Assembly (NCBI GenBank): GCA_030550225.1
Contig: JAUQPV010000077.1
Span: 1-9,642, forward strand
Reading direction: 5' to 3'
Source: Acidobacteriota bacterium
GTDB taxonomy: Bacteria > Acidobacteriota > HRBIN11
DNA length: 9,642 nt
Shown: one piece after another, positions 5,191 to 9,642 of the stretch
How the letters are laid out: every line of letters starts with the position of its first letter
Numbering within the stretch: the stretch's first letter is position 1
Program-made: the position numbers and the translations under genes
Notes under the pieces: generated by a model
What the model saw: the letters and a program-made list of their open reading frames with translations, nothing else
The model's database searches: none
Told to the model about the DNA's origin: nothing

Positions 5191-6480
5191 CTACGTCTTC
5201 ACGATTCGAACCTTCTGCAGGCGGGGCCCCTGCCGGTCGAGGACCTCGAAGCGATAGGGGGGGTACTCGACGACCTCACCCTGCTCGGGGATCCGCTCCT
5301 GTTGGGCGATGAGAAAACCGGCCAGCGTCGCATACTCGTGACTCTCCGGCAAGGGCTCCGGCAGGGCCTCGTTGAGCTCCTTGATAGATACGGACCCGAT
5401 GGCCTCCCAGACGTCGTCGCCCCGTCGCTGAATGGGCGGTTCCCGCCGGGCCCGCCGCACGTCGAACTCGTCCTCGATCTCGCCGACGATCTCCTCGATG
5501 ATGTCCTCCATCGTGACGATGCCCTCGAAACGGCCGTACTCGTCGAACACGACGGCGATGTGGACCCGTCGCCTCTGCATCTCCCGGAGGACCGAGTCGA
5601 TCCGGGCCCCGGACGTCACGACCAGGGGCGGCCGCAGGATGGCCGTCACGTCCTCGGGCCGCTGGAGCCGGCCCCGAAAGAAGGCGCCCCAGAAGTCCTT
5701 GGCGTACAGGACGCCCACGATGTTGTCGAGTTGGTCTTGATACACGGGGAACCGAGAGAACGCGCTGGTGTGAAGCGTCGCCGCAATCTGCTCGACAGGC
5801 ATGCCCAAGGCGAGAAGCTGGACCCGATGGCGCGGAATCATGATCTCGTCGACCGGATGTCGGGGCAGGTCCAGGATCCGCCATATCAGACGAAACGGCC
5901 CGGACAGGAATCGGGGCGAACGGGGAAGCGCCAGGAGCAGGCTCCGGACCTCCTCCTCGGATAGACCGTCGGCCCGCTCCGGCCCGGGCCGTCGATGACC
6001 CAGCCAGCTTAGGCCCAGACGAGCCAGTGACCCCGTCAGCCGTACGGCCGGATACAGCGCCAGCATCAGGAGGTACAGGAGGGGACCGAACCACAGGGCC
6101 ATCCGGTCCGGATAGTAGGCCCCCAACGTCTTGGGAAGGACTTCCCCCAGAAGGAGCGTCGCCAGGGCGATAAGGCCCGTCGCATACAGGACGACCTCGC
6201 CCCGTTCGCCGAAGTGCCGGACCATCCAGTAGGTCGTCAGGGCGGCAAAGGCGGCGTCCACGACCTTGTCACTGATCTGGACGACGCTCAGCAGGTGCTC
6301 CGGCTTTTCTAAAAGCTCCAGGACCAGCCGGGCCTGCCAGCGGCCCTGCTCGGCCATGTGCCGCATCCGATGACGGTTGCACGCCAGCAGGGCCGTCTCC
6401 GTCACCGAGAAGAAGAACGACAGCCCGATGAGGGCCGCCATGGCGAGGACCGTCAACAGCGTGCCGACCGACACGATCAT
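5191..6480 (-). CDS. CNNM/CBS-domain membrane protein, HlyC/CorC family
   Basis: This is a probable inner-membrane divalent-cation (Mg2+/Co2+) transport or efflux protein of the CNNM (DUF21) type, often annotated as hemolysin C. Its 429 residues follow the usual order. The transmembrane CNNM domain (about 1-165) starts with a hydrophobic helix at 5-25 followed by FFFSVTETALLACNRHR, and includes LLGEVLPKTLGAYYPDR (110-126) and a long hydrophobic helix at 128-150. A CBS pair follows (about 205-340), with DEIMIPRHRV, FSRFPVYQD, VVFDEYGRFEGIVTMEDIIEEIVGEIEDEFD. The C-terminal transporter-associated domain (about 353-428) contains GSVSIKELNEALPEPLPES. Start at 6480: its ATG overlaps the mutL stop as ATGA, and the hydrophobic helix begins there. 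The in-frame extension to 6597 is the mutL 3' end and is rejected. The transported ion cannot be told from sequence. Confidence 0.93.
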   Translation of the reverse strand: MIVSVGTLLTVLAMAALIGLSFFFSVTETALLACNRHRMRHMAEQGRWQARLVLELLEKPEHLLSVVQISDKVVDAAFAALTTYWMVRHFGERGEVVLYATGLIALATLLLGEVLPKTLGAYYPDRMALWFGPLLYLLMLALYPAVRLTGSLARLGLSWLGHRRPGPERADGLSEEEVRSLLLALPRSPRFLSGPFRLIWRILDLPRHPVDEIMIPRHRVQLLALGMPVEQIAATLHTSAFSRFPVYQDQLDNIVGVLYAKDFWGAFFRGRLQRPEDVTAILRPPLVVTSGARIDSVLREMQRRRVHIAVVFDEYGRFEGIVTMEDIIEEIVGEIEDEFDVRRARREPPIQRRGDDVWEAIGSVSIKELNEALPEPLPESHEYATLAGFLIAQQERIPEQGEVVEYPPYRFEVLDRQGPRLQKVRIVKT

Positions 6481-8240
6481 GAAACGGACTCTCCCGACCA
6501 GGTCCGGCCGAACAGGTGATGTACCCTCGTCAGGGGGATCCGAAGGGCCATCCGGCGACCGTGCGGGCACACCTGCGGCACCTTCAGGACCTGCCACATC
6601 TCAAACAGGGCGGCCCGCCGGTCCGGCGATAGCTCCATCCCCATCTTGACGGCCGCCTTGCACGCCATCGTCTTCAGCAGGTCGTCCCATCCGGCGACCG
6701 AGTCCGGCGACGCCGATTCCAGGATCGAGCGGAGCTGAAGGACGACCTCGGGGACCCGGTCGGCCGGGACACCGAGGGGGACGGCCTGCACGGTCACGGC
6801 CCCCGGACCGAAGGGTTCCAACTGCCAGCCCAGGCGCCGGAGCTCGGCCGCATGGCCCGTCAGGAAGGCGGCATCGGCCATCCCGACCTCGACGGGGATA
6901 GGCAGGAGGAGGGCCTGCGTCGGCAGGGCTTGGGGCGAGGCCATCCACTGCTCGTACAGGTAACGCTCATGGACGAGGTGCTGGTCCAGCAGGAGGATCG
7001 CCTCGGCCTCCAGGACGACCAAGTAACACCGGGCCCACTGACCGATCAGTTCCCGACCGGCCGATCGGACAGGCGCCGGTGCTTCCGACTCGCCAGCCCC
7101 AGGCGGCGGCACCCGGCCGGCAGACGGCAGACCGACGGGCCTCGACGAGACCGAAGGCCGAAGAAGGGGCGTCCGGTCTTCCGTCCCGACCGCCTCCGGA
7201 AGGGCGACCCGCCGGGACGCCCCGGCCGGTGGGGCCCACTGCGGAACGGGCCGGCGGGCCTGGAGCGCCTGGTCCAGGGCCGTCCAGATGAGCTCCTGGA
7301 CCCGCCCGGGTTCCCGAAAGCGGACCTCCATCTTCGTCGGATGGACGTTGACGTCCATCGCCTCAGGCGGCCACGTCAGGAAGGCCACCAAGAGGGGATA
7401 TGGCCGACGGGCCCCGTACCTCTGCCAGCCCTCCCGGAAGGTCTGCAGGAGGAAGCGGTCTCGGACGACCCGGCCGTTCACGAACACGTGCATCCCGTCC
7501 GCCCGGAATCCGCCCGCGTCCGGGGGACTCACCCACCCGACGACCGACCCCTCGGGCGTCTCCAAGGCCAGGGGGATTAACGACCGGGCCACCTCGGCGC
7601 CGTATACTTGCCGGACCCGCTCGACGGCCTCGGCCACGGCCGGATACAGGAAGACTTCCCGGCCGTCATGCCACAAGTGAAACGTCCGGTCCGGATAGGC
7701 CAGGGCATAGTTTTGAACGACCTCCAGGGCATGGGCCAGCTCGACAGACGGGGCCGCCAGGAACTTCCGCCGGGCCGGGACGTTCATGAACAGCGCCCGG
7801 ACCTGCACGACCGTCCCGGGCGCCACGGCCGCCGGCGTCACGCTCCGTAGACGACCGCCGACGACCTCGACCCGGGTCCCCATCTCGGCGTCCGGCGGCC
7901 GGGTCTCCAAGACGACGTGGGCGACGGCGGCGATGCTCGCCAGGGCCTCACCCCGGAACCCCAGCGTCTGGATGGCCGTCAGGTCCTCGACGGTCCGGAC
8001 CTTACTGGTCGCATGCCGCTCGAAGGCCAGGACGGCGTCCTCGGCGTCCATCCCGCAACCGTCGTCCCGGACCATCACGAGCCGACGGCCGCCCTTCTCG
8101 AGACGGACCTCGACCCGACGGGCGCCCGCATCGAGCGCATTGTCGATAAGCTCCTTGACGACGGACGCCGGCCGCTGGATGACTTCCCCGGCGGCGATGC
8201 GGTTGACCACGACGTCCGGCAGGATGACGATACGACCCAT
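6477..8240 (-). CDS. mutL: DNA mismatch repair protein MutL (endonuclease type)
   Basis: MutL links mismatch recognition by MutS to strand incision. The 587-residue protein has the N-terminal GHKL ATPase: VVKELIDNALDAGA (27-40) with catalytic Glu30, DDGCGM (59-64), HATSK (76-80) and TLGFRGEAL (92-100), then MNVPARRKFL (152-161) and DVNVHPTKMEVRF (296-308). A low-complexity linker (about 330-395) leads to the dimerisation/endonuclease domain. This has DQHLVHERYLYE (419-430, the DQHA-x2-E-x4-E metal site with Leu for Ala), a likely sliding-clamp motif QALLLP (442-447), ACKAAV (526-531) and CPHGRR (558-563). It is therefore predicted to nick DNA itself, as in bacteria lacking MutH. The ATG at 8240 is fixed by the N-terminal family sequence; GGAAG lies a few bases upstream. 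The stop overlaps the next gene as ATGA. Confidence 0.96.
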   Translation of the reverse strand: MGRIVILPDVVVNRIAAGEVIQRPASVVKELIDNALDAGARRVEVRLEKGGRRLVMVRDDGCGMDAEDAVLAFERHATSKVRTVEDLTAIQTLGFRGEALASIAAVAHVVLETRPPDAEMGTRVEVVGGRLRSVTPAAVAPGTVVQVRALFMNVPARRKFLAAPSVELAHALEVVQNYALAYPDRTFHLWHDGREVFLYPAVAEAVERVRQVYGAEVARSLIPLALETPEGSVVGWVSPPDAGGFRADGMHVFVNGRVVRDRFLLQTFREGWQRYGARRPYPLLVAFLTWPPEAMDVNVHPTKMEVRFREPGRVQELIWTALDQALQARRPVPQWAPPAGASRRVALPEAVGTEDRTPLLRPSVSSRPVGLPSAGRVPPPGAGESEAPAPVRSAGRELIGQWARCYLVVLEAEAILLLDQHLVHERYLYEQWMASPQALPTQALLLPIPVEVGMADAAFLTGHAAELRRLGWQLEPFGPGAVTVQAVPLGVPADRVPEVVLQLRSILESASPDSVAGWDDLLKTMACKAAVKMGMELSPDRRAALFEMWQVLKVPQVCPHGRRMALRIPLTRVHHLFGRTWSGESVS

Positions 8241-8253
8241 GAGGCTTCCGTAA

Positions 8254-8328
8254 ACAGCGAACGGCGAGTAGCGAGGGGCGAAATCGCGAACAGGGGTATC
8301 CAATTGATCGCCATTCGCCACTCGCCCT
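8254..8328. repeat. Heptad inverted repeat between the dnaC-like gene and mutL
   Basis: Four units ending in GCGA lie in register at 8254-8281 (ACAGCGA, ACGGCGA, GTAGCGA, GGGGCGA). Three units of TCGCCNN type lie at 8308-8328. The arms 8263-8281 and 8308-8326 are inverted copies, identical at 16 of 19 positions, with a 26-nt loop. The right arm touches the TAG stop of the dnaC-like gene. In RNA this could be an intercistronic stem before mutL. There is no U-tract, so a simple intrinsic terminator is unlikely. Confidence 0.65.
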
Positions 8329-9190
8329 ATGTCTCGTCCGGCCCCGGCGGGAGGTCTGGACCGACCAAACGGGGCGGCCGGGCCGGCCGCCGGGTCACCG
8401 ACGCCGGTCTGCGGTCCCCGGTCTCCGGTCCCCGGTCTCCGGTCGGAGCCGTCTGGGCCAAGCCGTCGCCTGTACCCCGGGTCTGCTGCCAAGCCGGCTG
8501 ACGGATTTCGACCCGGTAGTCGGGACCCCGGATCACGGTGATCAGACACATCTCGGCGAGCCGCGAGTAGACCCGCTGGGAGAGGTGGCTCACCAGGAGA
8601 CTCCGGACGTCCTCCCCGGGCCGGTCCACGATGAGATTGCTGGTCACCAGGAGGGGCTTCCGATGATTGTACCGGTAGTTGATGATCGAAAACAGGACGT
8701 CGAAGACCCATTCACTGGCCCGATGTGCCCCCAAGTCGTCCAGGAGGACGAGCTCGGTCTCCAACAGGGGCTGAATGAGGTCGGCCTCCGAGACCGACGC
8801 CTCCCGACTGTAAGAGCGCCGGAGCTGAGTCAGAAGCTCGTTGCAATCACAGAACAGGACCGGCACGTCCCGTTGGGCCAGGGCCTTGAGGACGGCGACC
8901 ATCAGATGCGTCTTGCCGACCCCCGTCGGGCCGACGAAGAAGAGACCGCTCTCCACGGCAGGATAAGACCGCGCAAACTGGACCGCCAGCTCTAAGGCAT
9001 ACGCCTGAGATTCATGAATCGGCTGAAACGTGTCGAACTCGGCGTCCAGAAACCGGGGCGGGATCCCCGCCTGCTGAAGACGATACCGGAGCTGACGCTC
9101 CTGACGGCACGCACACGGCCGGACGCCGGCGACACCGCCCCGCTCGACGGGGAGCCAGCCCGTGTCCCGACACTGCTTGCATGCGACCAC
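8327..9190 (-). CDS. DnaC/DnaI-like AAA+ ATPase (helicase-loader family)
   Basis: This is an IstB/DnaC-type AAA+ ATPase of 287 residues. An N-terminal zinc module (Cys4, Cys7, Cys26, Cys28; CKQC and CAC) precedes the ATPase core. The core has Walker A GPTGVGKTH (87-95), Walker B LVLLDDLG (147-154), sensor-1 LLVTSN (180-185) and SHLSQRVYSRL (201-211) carrying the probable arginine finger. The zinc module plus AAA+ layout is that of DnaC/DnaI loaders, which place the replicative helicase on DNA. IstB is less likely because no istA or IS ends are seen. The GTG at 9190 has GAGG at 9198-9201, 7 nt upstream. A TTG at 9196 would have that GAGG only 1 nt away, though an AGGG 10 nt upstream could serve it. 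Residues after about 236 are a low-complexity tail encoded by heptad repeats. It starts just 3' of rtcB and is probably co-transcribed with it. Confidence 0.88.
   Translation of the reverse strand: MVACKQCRDTGWLPVERGGVAGVRPCACRQERQLRYRLQQAGIPPRFLDAEFDTFQPIHESQAYALELAVQFARSYPAVESGLFFVGPTGVGKTHLMVAVLKALAQRDVPVLFCDCNELLTQLRRSYSREASVSEADLIQPLLETELVLLDDLGAHRASEWVFDVLFSIINYRYNHRKPLLVTSNLIVDRPGEDVRSLLVSHLSQRVYSRLAEMCLITVIRGPDYRVEIRQPAWQQTRGTGDGLAQTAPTGDRGPETGDRRPASVTRRPARPPRLVGPDLPPGPDET
8404..8445. repeat. Six perfect-period heptads inside the dnaC-like 3' end
   Basis: Six tandem 7-base units of consensus CCGGTCY occupy 8404-8445, mostly alternating CCGGTCT and CCGGTCC (one starts with G, and the last ends in G). 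They lie inside the reading frame of the dnaC-like gene. Because 7 is not a multiple of 3, the run is read in all three phases and encodes a GDRGPETGDRRP-type tail. Imperfect repeat-like DNA seems to continue on both sides. Confidence 0.8.
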
Positions 9191-9216
9191 GGACAAACCT
9201 CGCCGGCCCTCGGAGC

Positions 9217-9642
9217 CTACCCCTTGATGACGCAGACGGGCCGGAGACGCACGAGCTTCGTGCTGATGCCCGTCTGATGGACGACCTCGACGACCTCGCT
9301 GACGTCTTTGTAAGCCTCCGACATCTCCTCGTCGATGGTCGCCCGACTCTCGCCCCGGACGATGATGCCAACTTCCCGAAGCTCCCGCTCGATGTTCCGA
9401 TGGGCCGCCAGACGCTTCGCCTGGGCCCGGCTCATGACCCGACCCGCCCCGTGACAGGAGCTCCCAAAGGTCAGCTCCATCGCCTTCGGCTTCCCCAGGA
9501 GGACATACGAGAACCGACCCATGTCGCCGGGAATGAGGACGGGCTGACCGATGTCTCGATAGTCGGCCGGTATCTCGGGCCGACCCGGCGGGAAGGCCCG
9601 CGTCGCCCCCTTCCGATGGACGCAGACCTTCACGCGTTGACC
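9217..9642 (-). CDS. rtcB: RtcB RNA-splicing ligase, 3' part (5' end outside window)
   Basis: This is the C-terminal 141 residues of RtcB, the GTP- and Mn2+-dependent ligase that joins 2',3'-cyclic phosphate or 3'-phosphate RNA ends to 5'-OH ends in tRNA splicing or RNA repair. Diagnostic pieces are VCVHRKGATRAFPPG, QPVLIPGDMGRFSYVL and SSCHGAGRVMSRAQAK, whose His is the residue guanylated during catalysis. The fragment ends with RLRPVCVIKG, the usual RtcB terminus. The frame is open to the right edge, where GQR precedes the GTG at 9633. That GTG is an internal valine, not a start, because full RtcB proteins are roughly 400-480 residues. The TAG stop lies 26 bp before the chosen start of the dnaC-like gene. 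Whether an archease gene is nearby cannot be seen. Confidence 0.95.
   Translation of the reverse strand, partial: GQRVKVCVHRKGATRAFPPGRPEIPADYRDIGQPVLIPGDMGRFSYVLLGKPKAMELTFGSSCHGAGRVMSRAQAKRLAAHRNIERELREVGIIVRGESRATIDEEMSEAYKDVSEVVEVVHQTGISTKLVRLRPVCVIKG

Noticed and set aside
5116..5964. Long rightward open frame opposite the CBS-domain gene
   Set aside because: It is antisense to a clear CNNM/CBS protein, its translation is Arg/Pro/Asp-rich with no domain, and such shadow frames are expected at this GC content. The same applies to open frames at 542-1063 (-), 1966-2772 (-), 6852-7580 (+) and 7917-8501 (+).
6481..6597. 39-residue N-terminal extension of the CBS-domain protein
   Set aside because: It lies within the conserved 3' coding end of mutL. 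The ATG at 6480 forms an ATGA overlap and directly precedes the first hydrophobic helix.
8263..8326. Intrinsic terminator between the dnaC-like gene and mutL
   Set aside because: The stem is imperfect, the loop is 26 nt, and no T-run follows on the transcribed strand.
8241..8711. 157-residue N-terminal extension of MutL
   Set aside because: It runs through the spacer and out of frame through the dnaC-like gene, with no MutL similarity. MGRIVILP at 8240 is the normal family start.
8327..9190. IstB, the helper ATPase of an IS21-family element
   Set aside because: The N-terminal four-Cys module and the position between rtcB and mutL fit a DnaC/DnaI-type loader. No istA-like gene or terminal repeats are present.

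Overview
The window is GC-rich bacterial chromosomal DNA, dense with housekeeping genes. No transposase, integrase, phage, plasmid, CRISPR, tRNA or rRNA signal was seen. Codon choice is strongly biased to G/C-ending codons (many CGG, GTC, GAC, CCC) and is uniform across all genes, so nothing looks recently transferred. No gene here fixes the phylum. The composition and intergenic style would fit a deep-branching, possibly thermophilic bacterium known from metagenomes, but that is a guess.

Layout. The left end reads rightward: mtnA (methionine salvage isomerase, 89-1180), then a probable promoter and repeat-filled leader, then an unrecognised conserved-looking two-domain protein (1370-2056). 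Everything else reads leftward. From the right edge: the 3' part of rtcB (RNA ligase), a DnaC/DnaI-like AAA+ ATPase, mutL (mismatch repair) and a CNNM/CBS-domain membrane protein (HlyC/CorC type). These four are closely spaced, and mutL and the CBS gene overlap as ATGA. After a 324-bp gap rich in repeats comes a compact riboflavin operon: ribE (riboflavin synthase), ribBA (overlapping by one base as TGATG) and a HEAT-repeat gene 2 bp further on. The HEAT gene converges with the unrecognised rightward gene, and their 3' coding ends overlap by 56 bp.

How the genes relate. RibE and RibBA supply two steps of riboflavin/FMN/FAD synthesis. The HEAT protein sits where ribH is often found in such operons. 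RtcB (RNA repair), the DnaC-like loader and MutL form a loose nucleic-acid maintenance cluster, but joint function is not shown.

Most unusual feature. Repeats with an exact 7-base period fill the three largest gaps (1215-1349, 4880-5188, 8254-8328), and a fourth run lies inside the 3' end of the dnaC-like gene (8404-8445), where it encodes an atypical tail. Several runs are arranged as long imperfect inverted repeats. The core of the 4867-5190 gap also holds two copies of a 21-nt hairpin whose only two differences form a compensatory base-pair swap. These resemble the heptameric STRR repeats of cyanobacteria and are the best candidates for something undescribed.
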